DNA of 64,000 nt, from NCBI GenBank assembly GCA_944323625.1, contig CALUTD010000004.1:1-64000 (forward strand), read 5' to 3'. Below the pieces are notes generated by a model. That model made no database searches. It saw nothing but the letters and a program-made list of their open reading frames with translations, and had not been told where the DNA came from. Source of the stretch: Candidatus Gastranaerophilales bacterium (lineage in GTDB: Bacteria > Cyanobacteriota > Vampirovibrionia > Gastranaerophilales > Gastranaerophilaceae). A program made the translations under genes and the position numbers. The stretch's first letter is position 1; each line of letters starts with the position of its first letter. Below, piece by piece: positions 1-8,289 of this stretch.

Positions 1-183
1 ATCAAACTATCCGTACACCTTAAAAACGGTGCTAAACCCAGCTATATTAAGAAAAAATCAAACTATCCGTACAGTCCGAAAAAAGTCCATTTCGGCAGTT
101 TGATTTTTTTGGTAAACTTAATTTTCCGACCTGAAAACGCCCTCGCAGAGCGGGCTGTCCAAAATAATCAAAGTATCCGTACA
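1..183. repeat. Three dispersed copies of a 17-bp direct repeat
   Basis: The 17-mer ATCAAACTATCCGTACA occurs at 1-17 and 57-73, and again at 167-183 with one change (C to G at its seventh base). The middle copy forms the left flank of a terminator-like hairpin. The copies are unevenly spaced (56 and 110 bp), so this is not a CRISPR array. No gene covers 1-257. The left neighbour lies outside the window, so the role of the repeat is unknown. Confidence 0.6.
52..109 (+). terminator. Rho-independent terminator-like hairpin
   Basis: The arms AAAAAATCAAACT (52-64) and AGTTTGATTTTTT (97-109) are exact reverse complements. They enclose a second stem, CCGAAA (76-81) with TTTCGG (90-95). A run of seven Ts ends the structure at 104-110. 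It would stop a rightward transcript whose gene lies left of the window. Confidence 0.55.
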
Positions 184-220
184 AATAAAACCGGTCGTTA
201 AATTACACTAGAAACAAAAT

Positions 221-253
221 AAAAACGGATCTGATAAATACCAGTCCGTTTTT
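221..253 (-). terminator. Terminator of tRNA-Ser
   Basis: AAAAACGGA (221-229) pairs with TCCGTTTTT (245-253). It lies directly 3' of tRNA-Ser on the minus strand, and the minus-strand transcript ends in a T-rich run, as expected for an intrinsic terminator. Confidence 0.6.
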
Positions 254-257
254 ATTA

Positions 258-343
258 GGAGGAGGTGGGATTCGAACCCACGGTACGCTCGCACGTACGA
301 CGGTTTTCAAGACCGCTCCGATCAACCGCTCCGGCACTCCTCC
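258..343 (-). tRNA. tRNA-Ser (anticodon TGA)
   Basis: The minus strand folds as a class II tRNA. The acceptor arms GGAGGAG (343-337) and CTCCTCC (264-258) pair fully. The anticodon loop reads CTTGAAA with anticodon TGA, a long variable arm is present, and the T-arm contains GTGGG-TTCGAAT-CCCAC. The long variable arm and the anticodon identify a serine tRNA reading UCA/UCN codons. CCA is not encoded. Confidence 0.95.
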
Positions 344-560
344 AAAGCGTATTATTATCTTAATAAAAAAAAGGCAAAATGTAAAGCGGATTTTTATAAA
401 TTTTGTTAAATTTATGACCGAAGATTTTACAGTTCAAATAAATTACATAATAGTTTATAATTTTTTCACACTACTGTTATTAAAATTTAGAATTAATTAT
501 CATCATTCTAAATATTATTTTCTGAGTCGAATAATAATCGGTCATAATTTAATCCAGTGT

Positions 561-738
561 CGCCCGCATTGCTTGGTTACCGGCTGCGGGCGCGGGAGTT
601 GCTACGCAACTCATTCCCGCATAAACTTACCTTCGGTTGTCTGCTAACGCAGCCAAACATTTCGCCTCTTCGGGCTCGCACGCTTCCGCGTGACTCCGCC
701 CTACGGGAAATCCGCTTTCGTAACTTTTTGCTCGGACA
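561..738. repeat. GC-rich hairpin island, copy A of a dispersed intergenic element
   Basis: The gene-free stretch 344-746 is AT-rich until about 560 and then changes abruptly to a GC-rich block of nested hairpins: CGCCCGC/GCGGGCG (561-567/586-592), GAGTTGC-tac-GCAACTC (596-612) and CACGC-TTCC-GCGTG (679-692). The block ends in a motif at 708-738 that recurs almost exactly at 14488-14520. The two short open frames crossing it (from 414 and 557) show no coding signature. It lies 3' of the response regulator gene. It could be an eroded mobile element, a REP-like sequence or a structured RNA; the sequence does not decide. Confidence 0.5.
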
Positions 739-746
739 AATTAATA

Positions 747-1430
747 TTAAATTATATTTTCTTTTATAGCTTTTACGGCAGCCTGAACTCTGTCATCAAC
801 ACATAACTTTTGCAATATGCTGCAAACGTGTGCTTTTGCAGTATGTACACTTACAATAAGTTCTTTTGCTATTTCTGTATTGCTTTTTCCTTTTACAAGG
901 TGTCTTAAAACTTCAAGTTCTCTTTCTGTTAATTGAGCTCTTGCATCTTGTACTTCTGTAGTTTGCATTAAAGTAACATTTTCAGGTTTCGGGAAAAAGT
1001 TTAGAGCAACAGAAGAAACTGCAGGATCAACCCAACATGCACCTTCTGCTACGTTTTTTATAACTTCTGATAAAGTTTCAGGAGTTATATCTTTAAGGCA
1101 ATAAGCATTTGCACCAGCACCCAATGCCGCAATCACTTCTTCTCCTCTTTCGTGTGATGTTAGTATGATTATTTTTGTATCAGCCTGTTTTTCTTTTATT
1201 TTAATTGTTGCTTCAAGCCCATTCATCCCCGGCAGTCCCAAATCCATTAGTACAACATTTGGATGTAGTTTTTCTATAAGTTGGATGCCTTCTGTTGCAT
1301 CTTCTGCTTCTCCTACTACATTAATGTGTTCGTACTCATTTAGTGTTGATTTTAAACCGACTCTTGTTAGTTTATAATCTTCAACAATAACTACTGTAAC
1401 TGCTTCTTTTTTTTCCGTTAATTGCGACAC
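747..1430 (-). CDS. NarL/LuxR-type response regulator
   Basis: This 227-residue two-domain regulator has an N-terminal receiver domain (about residues 11-130). It shows the acidic pair E17-D18, phospho-acceptor D63 in MDLGLPGMNG, T91 and K113. A C-terminal LuxR-type helix-turn-helix follows (about 165-225; TERELEVLRHLVKGKSNTEI). Known members are phosphorylated by a sensor kinase and then bind DNA. The start is a GTG preceded by GAGGAAGG at good spacing. No histidine kinase lies nearby, so it looks like an orphan regulator and its targets cannot be inferred. The GC-rich repeat island begins just past its stop codon. Confidence 0.9.
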   Translation of the reverse strand: MSQLTEKKEAVTVVIVEDYKLTRVGLKSTLNEYEHINVVGEAEDATEGIQLIEKLHPNVVLMDLGLPGMNGLEATIKIKEKQADTKIIILTSHERGEEVIAALGAGANAYCLKDITPETLSEVIKNVAEGACWVDPAVSSVALNFFPKPENVTLMQTTEVQDARAQLTERELEVLRHLVKGKSNTEIAKELIVSVHTAKAHVCSILQKLCVDDRVQAAVKAIKENII

Positions 1431-1589
1431 TGTTCGGCCTTCCTCTCTGATTTCTTTAACAAGAACTAACTTGTTATTAACGGTTTTATATTATAACAAC
1501 AAAGATTGCATGTTAATTAACCATATGTCTATTTTATAAATAGCCACATGGTTTATTTACAAAATTTGTGTACTTTTAGAGTTACAAGA

Positions 1590-2078
1590 TTAATATTTTC
1601 TATTAAGCTTTTTCTCTCCTACTCCTGCAACATCATATAATAGAGTTTTTAAACCTATTGCCCCAAGTAGGCAACCTGAAATTTTTCCAACTGTTTTAAA
1701 TTTCAGAGCCAATGCGGAAAGGGCAATAACCGGCAGATTTCTTACAATTGTTTCTCCGGCGCCTGTTAAATAACCTTTAGCTCTTGTAAACAGGTGTTGA
1801 CCCGAGTTGTTTTGCTGCATATCAAACCATAGTTTTTTCATTTTTGAGATTGTAGCACTTTCTTTATCAGAAGTCATAAATTGTTTGTACTGGTTGTAAA
1901 ATTTATCTCCTGATTCAATCATATCTTTTGAGTATGCTTTTTCTCTTCCATTTATATGCGCATCATAAACGACCGCGGCAAGAGCTGCCACTCCCATTAC
2001 TTTAGATGCAACTCCAAGAGGTTTGCCACTTAATTTTTTTAAAGTTGGTGTTATTTTAATTTTACTTACTGCTGTCAT
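1590..2078 (-). CDS. Hypothetical protein with hydrophobic segments
   Basis: This 162-residue protein is not recognised. It has no classical signal peptide. Small Ala/Gly/Leu-rich hydrophobic stretches lie near residues 20-40 and 110-140, compatible with membrane or membrane-peripheral location, separated by a charged helical region (about 45-90). It follows the HEAT-like protein gene by 2 nt, so the two are almost certainly co-transcribed and translationally coupled. Its composition resembles the proteins encoded at 20038-20721 and 49768-50502 (basic, Ala/Val/Gly-rich with central hydrophobic patches). That hints at a lineage-specific family but gives no function. Confidence 0.75.
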   Translation of the reverse strand: MTAVSKIKITPTLKKLSGKPLGVASKVMGVAALAAVVYDAHINGREKAYSKDMIESGDKFYNQYKQFMTSDKESATISKMKKLWFDMQQNNSGQHLFTRAKGYLTGAGETIVRNLPVIALSALALKFKTVGKISGCLLGAIGLKTLLYDVAGVGEKKLNRKY

Positions 2079-2080
2079 TT

Positions 2081-2890
2081 TTATTTCTTTTCTTCATTTG
2101 TTTCTTGAGGAGAATCATCAGGAACTGATACTTTATTTTGTGCTGTATTTAAAAGTGCCTCATTCGCCATTTTAGCTTCTTGTCCGTATATTTTATCGGA
2201 GGATTGAAGGTTTTGCAATAATTTTACGGAATTTTCATCACCGTGTGCACTTCCTGAGGCTATCGGGCTCATTGCTAGAAGCCTGTTAGTTTCATCAGGG
2301 TCTTGAAGTGCTATATTAAGCAATGCAGTGAGTGCAGGGTCATCATATCTTGATTTATCTTCTTCAAATCTATTTATTACCTGATTAATTCCCGACCTTC
2401 TTACATTTGCATCATTACTTCTTAAATAGTTTTCTAAAGTTTTAATGTAGTCATCCGTTAATTCAACAACTTGTTTTGTTTTTTGATCTTTTTTAGGTTC
2501 TTCTGTTTGATTTGAAATTGAAGTATTAGCTATTGGAGCTGCTTCATTTGTTTGCAATGTTTGCGCACCAGGTTGTTGTACAGGCTGATTGTTCATTACT
2601 GCATTATTTGTTACGGGTTGAGAATACATATTACCACCTGAAGGTAAACCATTTTGGCCCAAACCTGAAGGATTATATATGTTTATATTTACACCTGATG
2701 CCTGTTGTGGCATTTGTGCCGGATTGTATAAAGAAGTTACCGGATACTGGTATATAGGTTGCACATTAGGTTGAGCGGAAATATTACTTTGTTGTGTATT
2801 TTGCACAACCGGTTGCTGATAACTATAATTATATAAAGGAGTACCTCCTTGCAAATTATTTAAATTATTATAACCTTGTATTGGACTCAT
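2081..2890 (-). CDS. Asn/Gln/Pro-rich protein with C-terminal helical-repeat domain
   Basis: The N-terminal half (about 1-130) is low-complexity and rich in Gln, Asn, Pro and Tyr. The C-terminal part (about 140-250) is predicted helical and resembles a short HEAT/ARM-like repeat (NDANVRRSGINQVINRF and NIALQDPDETNRLL). There is no signal peptide. I prefer the ATG at 2890 (MSPIQGYNN): the Shine-Dalgarno GGGAAAGG lies 10 nt upstream of it but only 1 nt from the alternative ATG at 2899, which would add three residues. It is the first gene of a two-gene unit with 1590-2078. Function unknown; a scaffold or surface-associated role is only a guess. Confidence 0.75.
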   Translation of the reverse strand: MSPIQGYNNLNNLQGGTPLYNYSYQQPVVQNTQQSNISAQPNVQPIYQYPVTSLYNPAQMPQQASGVNINIYNPSGLGQNGLPSGGNMYSQPVTNNAVMNNQPVQQPGAQTLQTNEAAPIANTSISNQTEEPKKDQKTKQVVELTDDYIKTLENYLRSNDANVRRSGINQVINRFEEDKSRYDDPALTALLNIALQDPDETNRLLAMSPIASGSAHGDENSVKLLQNLQSSDKIYGQEAKMANEALLNTAQNKVSVPDDSPQETNEEKK

Positions 2891-3050
2891 ATAACTCATA
2901 CCTTTCCCTATTTAAATAAAAAAATAAAATAAAAAAACATGCTATTTTTTTGTACATTCTTTAAATTTCTTAATATTTTATGCCAATATTGACCTTAACA
3001 AAACAAAAAAATTTATAAAAAGTTTTTAGCAAATATTTAAACAATTTTGG

Positions 3051-3081
3051 TTGTACAAATATAGATAAATTGTAGTATAAT
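3051..3081 (+). promoter_or_regulatory. Possible promoter upstream of tRNA-Arg
   Basis: TTGTAC (3051-3056) and TATAAT (3076-3081) are separated by 19 nt, slightly longer than optimal, about 118 bp before tRNA-Arg(CCT). The -10 box is consensus. The remainder of 2891-3198 is AT-rich with no other recognisable feature. Confidence 0.35.
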
Positions 3082-3198
3082 AAGTATTATTCTTATTTTC
3101 TTAAATTATCTGCAGAATATTTTTAATTAAAATTCGAACAAAATAATTGATTTATTCAGGTTGCTTATGATAATTGAGAAAAAACCAAAGTCAAATAA

Positions 3199-3272
3199 GC
3201 CTCTGTAGCTCAGCTGGATAGAGCGCTTCCGTCCTAAGGAAGGCGTCGCACGTTCGAATCGTGTCAGGGGTA
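3199..3272 (+). tRNA. tRNA-Arg (anticodon CCT)
   Basis: This 74-nt cloverleaf has acceptor arms GCCTCTG (3199-3205) and CAGGGGT (3265-3271, two wobble pairs). The D-arm reads GCTCAGCTGGATAGAGC. The anticodon stem CTTCC/GGAAG surrounds the loop GTCCTAA with anticodon CCT. The T-arm is GCACG-TTCGAAT-CGTGT. It reads the AGG arginine codon. CCA is not encoded. Confidence 0.95.
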
Positions 3273-3335
3273 TTTTTTATTGATACATAAAAATTGTGCA
3301 AACTCTTGGATTACAATAATTTTACTACTGCATGT

Positions 3336-3363
3336 TTGACATGTTTATTTTATATGATTTAAT
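3336..3363 (+). promoter_or_regulatory. Predicted promoter of the glycan operon
   Basis: TTGACA (3336-3341, consensus) and TTTAAT (3358-3363, five of six bases) are 16 nt apart. They lie about 55 nt before the first glycosyltransferase gene and are the best sigma70-type promoter between tRNA-Arg and the operon. The first ATG lacks a clear Shine-Dalgarno sequence. Confidence 0.5.
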
Positions 3364-3417
3364 AGTTTTATTTGTGACATTATAAGCACTAAAAAACAAA
3401 TCAATAAAATAACCATT

Positions 3418-4743
3418 ATGAGCGCAAATATAAACACATATTTGAAGAAGATAGTAATTATTACACAGCCTGAAGCAGTTGATACAACCGGGGGTGCTAT
3501 TACATCATTTATTAACATTTCTGATTATTTATCAGTGAATTATACAGTTTACGGAGTTTGTTATTCAAAAAAAGCAGGTAAGCCCAAAGTAAAAGACAGT
3601 GTAAATTTTCTAAATTTGTATAAATATTACCAAGGAGTTTTGGACTATAGTAAATCATTAAATAAATTTATTGAAGAAATTAATCCTGATTTAATAATAT
3701 TTTTCTTTCCAAATTTATATGCACAGGCTAATTTGAACGTAAAATTTAATAGTATACCAAGAATGCTGTTATTCAGATCAAGACCTGATTTTTATTTCAA
3801 ATATTTTAGTGAAATTGAAGATGAATTAAAGAAACAGTATATAAATACAACGGCGCAAATTTTATTTCCTTCTTATAAAAAACTTTTACCCGATTTTATA
3901 AAAAACGGACCTGTTGTATATATTGCCAATCCTACCAAACAGGATTTGCAATATATTGACATAAGTAAAGAAAAAAAGAGAATCATATATTTATCAAGAA
4001 TAGATTCTGTTTGGAAAGGACATGATTTTCTTCTTAAAAGTTTTTCACTTATTGCTAAAAAATATCCTGATTGGAGTTTAGATATATATGGTCAGTCGCA
4101 GCCTCCGAAAAAGGAAGAAGAATTAAAAGAATACGCTAAATTTTTGGGAATAGAGAAACAAGTAAACCTCTGCGGAATAACAAAAGAACCGTTTAAAACT
4201 TATTTAAATTATGATTTTTGTGTTTTTCCGTCATATTTTGAAGGTTTTCCTCTTGGACTCGCGGAAGCAATGAGCACAGGACTGCCTGCTATAGGTTTTA
4301 GGGAAACATCAGGAGTCAATGAGTTAATAAAAGATAATATTAACGGATTTTTATGTAAAGAAAATTATAAAGACTTTGCAAAAAAGATAGAAATTCTTGT
4401 AGTCAATAAGAAATTGCGCACGGAGTTCAGTAAAAGCGCAATAAAAGAAATGCAAAAATATAGTGCGGAAAAAATATTTAATAAATGGGAAACAACTGTT
4501 CAAAAAATCTTAAACAGAGAAGAAGTTAATGATGAAGAACTTCTTATGTCAAAGGAATCGGACGTAAAAATTTTTCCGGTTGAAAAAATTATTAAAATGG
4601 AAAATACACCAATTAGTTATAAGTTTTTAGATAGAATATTTTCCATAAAAAATTGTGTAAGAAGCGGAGTCAAACGTAAAATAATTTCAATATTCGGTAT
4701 AAAAATTACTTTAAAAAGGAAAAGGAAAAAGATTAATGGATAA
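3418..4743 (+). CDS. Family 4-type glycosyltransferase (GT-B)
   Basis: This 441-residue protein has the GT-B layout of GT1/GT4-type transferases. An N-terminal acceptor domain is followed by the nucleotide-sugar domain from about residue 185 (RIIYLSRIDSVWKGHDFLL). The donor-site motif FEGFPLGLAEAMSTGLP carries the EX7E pattern. The last 60 residues are a basic tail after the catalytic domain. It probably adds a sugar to a lipid-linked glycan on the cytoplasmic face of the inner membrane. It is the first gene of an eight-gene glycan operon and overlaps the next gene by 8 nt. Donor and acceptor cannot be read from the sequence. Confidence 0.9.
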   Translation: MSANINTYLKKIVIITQPEAVDTTGGAITSFINISDYLSVNYTVYGVCYSKKAGKPKVKDSVNFLNLYKYYQGVLDYSKSLNKFIEEINPDLIIFFFPNLYAQANLNVKFNSIPRMLLFRSRPDFYFKYFSEIEDELKKQYINTTAQILFPSYKKLLPDFIKNGPVVYIANPTKQDLQYIDISKEKKRIIYLSRIDSVWKGHDFLLKSFSLIAKKYPDWSLDIYGQSQPPKKEEELKEYAKFLGIEKQVNLCGITKEPFKTYLNYDFCVFPSYFEGFPLGLAEAMSTGLPAIGFRETSGVNELIKDNINGFLCKENYKDFAKKIEILVVNKKLRTEFSKSAIKEMQKYSAEKIFNKWETTVQKILNREEVNDEELLMSKESDVKIFPVEKIIKMENTPISYKFLDRIFSIKNCVRSGVKRKIISIFGIKITLKRKRKKING

Positions 4744-5509
4744 ATTGACTGTCGGAATAGCAGGCTGCGGTTTTGTCGGCGGTACATTAAAAAGATGGAT
4801 AGAAGAACATAACCCTGAAGTTAAATTATTAATTTCTGATCCTTTCCTCGGGGGGGGGGATTTTTCATATACAGATGACATATCTCATGCAGATGTAATT
4901 TTTATTTGTATTCATATTCCGACAGAAAAAGACGGTTCTCAAGATTTAACCGTATTAAAAGAAATTATTAACAGTATTCCCGAAAACAAACCTATTTTTA
5001 TACGCACAACTATTTTACCCGGAACAACTGACAGTTTAAAAAAAGAAACATCCAGGAATGTAAATTTCATGCCGGAATTTTTAACTCAAAGAACGGCGTA
5101 CGAAGATTTTTGTTCACAAGATATGATTTTTACGGCAGAAACGGAACTGTTAAAAAAAGTGTTTCCCGGTAAAAAATTTATTGAAATGACCTCACTTGAG
5201 GCGGAGATAACGAAATATGCTCATAATGTATTCGGTGCCTTAAAAGTTACGTATTTTAACGGAATATACGATTTATGCAGGCGCTATGAGGCAAATTACA
5301 GAAAAGTACAGCAAGGAATAATGTTAAGCGGGTATATAAATTTTCCGCATACTCAAATTCCGGGTCCTGACGGTAAATTCGGATACGGAGGAAAGTGTTT
5401 TCCGAAAGATGTAAATGCACTGACAAAAATGACTGAAGGACTTCCTTTACATAATTTATTAAAAGAATTAAAACCTTTAAATAAAATTTTTAGAGGAGAG
5501 GATTTATAA
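4736..5509 (+). CDS. Short UDP-glucose/GDP-mannose dehydrogenase-family protein, G-tract gene in ON frame
   Basis: An N-terminal Rossmann fold (GCGFVG, G10/G12/G15) is followed by the family's central helical domain and the catalytic cysteine motif GGKCFPKD (C221). Family members oxidise UDP-sugars to uronic acids with two NAD. At 257 residues it lacks the C-terminal UDP-binding domain of usual members (about 390-450 residues), so it may be a divergent dehydrogenase or depend on another subunit. Residues 39-41 (Gly-Gly-Gly) are encoded by a run of ten Gs at 4850-4859; one inserted or lost G would end translation early. It overlaps both neighbours, as TAATG with the epimerase gene. Confidence 0.8.
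   Translation: MDKLTVGIAGCGFVGGTLKRWIEEHNPEVKLLISDPFLGGGDFSYTDDISHADVIFICIHIPTEKDGSQDLTVLKEIINSIPENKPIFIRTTILPGTTDSLKKETSRNVNFMPEFLTQRTAYEDFCSQDMIFTAETELLKKVFPGKKFIEMTSLEAEITKYAHNVFGALKVTYFNGIYDLCRRYEANYRKVQQGIMLSGYINFPHTQIPGPDGKFGYGGKCFPKDVNALTKMTEGLPLHNLLKELKPLNKIFRGEDL
4850..4859 (+). repeat. Homopolymeric G10 tract inside the dehydrogenase gene
   Basis: This is a run of ten Gs in a roughly 30% GC region. The reading frame continues correctly to the catalytic cysteine motif, so this length corresponds to the ON state. Two downstream genes in the operon have comparable tracts. Confidence 0.9.
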
Positions 5510-6528
5510 TGAAAATTTTAGTCACCGGAACAGCAGGTTTTATCGGATTTTTTACGGCAAAAAAATTATTGGAAGAAGGATACACCGTTATTGGGATAGA
5601 TAATGTTAATGATTATTATGACGTGAATCTAAAAGAAGCAAGATTAAAAATATTAAAAGAAAATGATAACTTTATTGAATACAGAGAAAATATAGCCAAT
5701 AAAAAGAGAATCAGTGAAATTTTTAAACAGGAAAAACCCAAGAGGGTTTTAAATCTTGCGGCGCAGGCAGGAGTAAGATATTCATTTGAAAATCCTTATG
5801 CATATATAGAATCAAATATATCGGGATTTTTAAATATATTAGAAGGCTGCAGGAACAATAATATCGAGCATTTGGTCTTTGCTTCAACGGCTTCTGTTTA
5901 TGGTGCAAATACAAAAATGCCCTGGAAAGAAACTGACGGTTGTAATCATCAATTAAGTCTGTATGCAGCTACAAAAAAATCGAATGAAGTTATGGCGCAC
6001 TCATATTCGCATTTATTCAATATTCCTACAACGGGGCTCAGGTTTTTTAATGCATACGGTCCTTGGGGCAGACCTGATATGGCTTTATTCTTATTTGTAA
6101 AAAATATTATTGAAGAAAAACCGATAAATGTTTTTAATAACGGCAAAATGGTTCGGGATTTTACTTATGTTGAAGATATTGCACAAGGGGTTATAAAGGT
6201 TTTAACAGGTAAAGTTCCTGAAAAAGACCTTGAAATGAGGCACGATTTTGCAGTTCCGAATCCGTCAAAAAGCGCTGTTGCTCCTTTCAGAATATACAAT
6301 ATAGGGAACTCAACCCCTGTTGAACTAATGAAATATATAGAAATTATGGAAAAAGAAACCGGTAAAAAAGCAATTATAAATTATATGCCTATTCAACCCG
6401 GTGAAGTTGTTAAATCAGAAGCAGATAATAGTGAGTTTTATGAAACATTCGACTTCAAACCTCATACAAACGTAGAAGAAGGCATTCACAAATTCGTTAA
6501 ATGGTTCCGAGAGTATTATGGAATATAA
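5509..6528 (+). CDS. NAD-dependent epimerase, UDP-glucuronate 4-epimerase-like
   Basis: This 339-residue extended short-chain dehydrogenase has the NAD-binding motif GTAGFIG at residues 7-13. The N-terminal sequence IDNVNDYYDVNLKEARL is typical of UDP-glucuronate 4-epimerases, and the catalytic pair is Y152/K156 (YAATK) with Ser/Thr near 127. RFFNAYGPWGRPDMAL follows. The likely reaction interconverts UDP-glucuronate and UDP-galacturonate, which suits the uronate-forming dehydrogenase encoded just upstream. A related UDP-sugar 4-epimerase activity cannot be excluded. Its start overlaps the stop of the previous gene (TAATG), so translation is coupled to the G-tract-bearing gene before it. Confidence 0.85.
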   Translation: MKILVTGTAGFIGFFTAKKLLEEGYTVIGIDNVNDYYDVNLKEARLKILKENDNFIEYRENIANKKRISEIFKQEKPKRVLNLAAQAGVRYSFENPYAYIESNISGFLNILEGCRNNNIEHLVFASTASVYGANTKMPWKETDGCNHQLSLYAATKKSNEVMAHSYSHLFNIPTTGLRFFNAYGPWGRPDMALFLFVKNIIEEKPINVFNNGKMVRDFTYVEDIAQGVIKVLTGKVPEKDLEMRHDFAVPNPSKSAVAPFRIYNIGNSTPVELMKYIEIMEKETGKKAIINYMPIQPGEVVKSEADNSEFYETFDFKPHTNVEEGIHKFVKWFREYYGI

Positions 6529-6553
6529 AAAATCACCTAAAAGGAGAATAAAA

Positions 6554-7697
6554 ATGAAAGAACTAATACCGTTATTTAAAGTTTTTATGTCAAATAGTGT
6601 GGATAAACCTCTTTTGGATGTAATTCACAGTGGATGGATTGGTGAAGGACCTAAAGTACAGGAATTTGAAACCAATCTGAAAAAATACACGGGGGGGGGG
6701 GAATTTAGGACTTGTTACTCTTAATTCGGGAACTTCTGCCCTTCACTTGGCATATCATTTAGCTTTACATCAAAATGATTATAAAGGGTATTATAATTCT
6801 AATACTGATGAAATAATAACAACCCCAATAACTTGTACGGCAACAAATACACCTATATTAAGTAACGGAGCAAAAATTGTTTGGGCTGATGTAGATCCTG
6901 TTACAGGTTCAATATTACCTGACGATATAGAGAGAAAAATAACTAAAAATACAAAAGCGGTTACAATGGTACACTGGGGCGGAAACCCTTGTGAAATTGA
7001 AAAAATCAATAAAATAGCTTCTGAGGCGGGTATTAAAACCGTAGAAGACGGCGCCCATTCTATGGGAATGGAATATAAAGGAAAGAAATTCGGTAATCAT
7101 TCCGATTATTCAATGAATTCTTTACAGGCTATAAAACATTTAACCTCTGTAGACGGCGGGCTATTGTGGATAAAAAATGAAAAAGATTTTGAAAGAGCTA
7201 AGTTACTTCGTTGGTACGGTATAGACAGAACTATTCGAGAAGGCATTGATTTAAGATGTGAGATTGATGTACCTGAAGCAGGTTATAAATTTCACATGAA
7301 TGATGTTTGTGCCGTTATCGGAAATGAGAATTTGAAACACTTGGATGAAATACTAACAAAACACAGAGATAACGCAAAATTTTATGATGAAGCATTTAAA
7401 AATCACAAATCAATAACCGTTGTACCTGAGAATCCTGACGGAAAATCATCATACTGGCTGTATACAATACACATAAACAACAGAGATGAATTAATGGCAA
7501 AATTGAAAGAATTAAATATTATGTCATCAAAGGTACATGCAAGAAATGATACTCATTCGATGTTTAAAGAATTCAAAACCGAGCTTCCGGGAGTTGAAAG
7601 CTTTAACAGGACTCATTTATGTATACCCGTAGGATGGTGGGTAACAAAAGAACAAAGAGAATACATAGCAGAACAAGTAATTAAATATGCAAAATAG
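6554..7697 (+). CDS. DegT/DnrJ/EryC1 sugar aminotransferase, frameshifted (OFF) by an 11-G tract
   Basis: The start ATG at 6554 follows AAAGGAG. The first frame ends at 6724 after only 56 residues because of eleven Gs at 6691-6701. With ten Gs the frame runs on as TGGGNLGLVTLNSGTSALHL to the stop at 7697, giving a complete 380-residue PLP-dependent aminotransferase. Family marks are LNSGTSALHLA, EDGAHSMGMEYKGKKFGNHSD and the lysine-bearing SLQAIKHLTSVDGG, expected to form the Schiff base. Such enzymes convert a 4- or 3-keto nucleotide sugar to an amino sugar. Coding quality stays high past the tract, so this looks like a reversible phase-OFF state or a sequencing-length error rather than a decayed pseudogene. 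Confidence 0.85.
6691..6701 (+). repeat. Homopolymeric G11 tract inside the aminotransferase gene
   Basis: Eleven consecutive Gs sit within the N-terminal coding region. One fewer G restores an uninterrupted reading frame. Length change by slipped-strand mispairing would toggle the enzyme ON and OFF. Confidence 0.9.
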
Positions 7698-7705
7698 GTG
7701 TAAAA

Positions 7706-8287
7706 ATGATTATAGAAGAAAATTTTAGACTAAGACTGCTAGAAAAACAGGACTTATTTTGGCTTAAGAAATTAAGGGAAAATCCTGTTATAAATGAATA
7801 TTTAGGTACCTTCTGTCTTTTAAACGATTTTAGGCAGGAAAATTGGTTCAACAATCTTCAAAATGATGAAAAAAGATGTTATATGGTTTTCGAAAAACAA
7901 AATTTAACCAATTATTCTGATAATAATTCCAACACAGAAGAAAATATGATTGATAAACTCGGGATTGTTAGAATTTCCAATATTGATTTAATCAATCGTT
8001 CAATGTGCGTTGGCGGAGATATTGACCCTCGTTTTCAAGGGAATAAATATGCAAAAATAATGTATAAATTAATTTTTAAATACGGTTTTAAATGTATGAA
8101 TATGCATCGTTTATATCTATATGTATTAGAAGATAATATAAAAGCGCGTAATTGCTATGAAAAAGTAGGATTTATTACAGAAGGCATGCAAAGAGAAGCA
8201 ATATTCAATAACGGAAAATACAAAAATTATTTAATTATGAGTATTTTAAAATCGGAATATCAAGAAAAATATGAAAAGGTGAATTAG
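7706..8287 (+). CDS. GNAT-family N-acetyltransferase (RimJ/PseH-like)
   Basis: This 193-residue GNAT protein of the RimJ/RimL-like Acetyltransf_3 group opens with FRLRLLEKQDLFWLKKLREN. The acetyl-CoA-binding region is DIDPRFQGNKYAKIMYKL, followed by LYVLEDNIKARNCYEKVGF, the usual last motif. Coming directly after a sugar aminotransferase, it most likely N-acetylates the amino sugar that enzyme makes, as PseH-like and FdtC-type enzymes do. A Shine-Dalgarno AGGTG precedes the ATG. Its stop codon lies next to the start of the following acetyltransferase gene. The substrate assignment is by context only. Confidence 0.8.
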   Translation: MIIEENFRLRLLEKQDLFWLKKLRENPVINEYLGTFCLLNDFRQENWFNNLQNDEKRCYMVFEKQNLTNYSDNNSNTEENMIDKLGIVRISNIDLINRSMCVGGDIDPRFQGNKYAKIMYKLIFKYGFKCMNMHRLYLYVLEDNIKARNCYEKVGFITEGMQREAIFNNGKYKNYLIMSILKSEYQEKYEKVN

Positions 8288-8289
8288 TG

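Noticed and set aside
1-183. CRISPR array
   Set aside because: Only three short copies with unequal spacing and no cas genes.
414-769. Two overlapping short frames over the GC-rich island
   Set aside because: They cross hairpin-rich DNA, lack Shine-Dalgarno sequences and have no coding-like composition.
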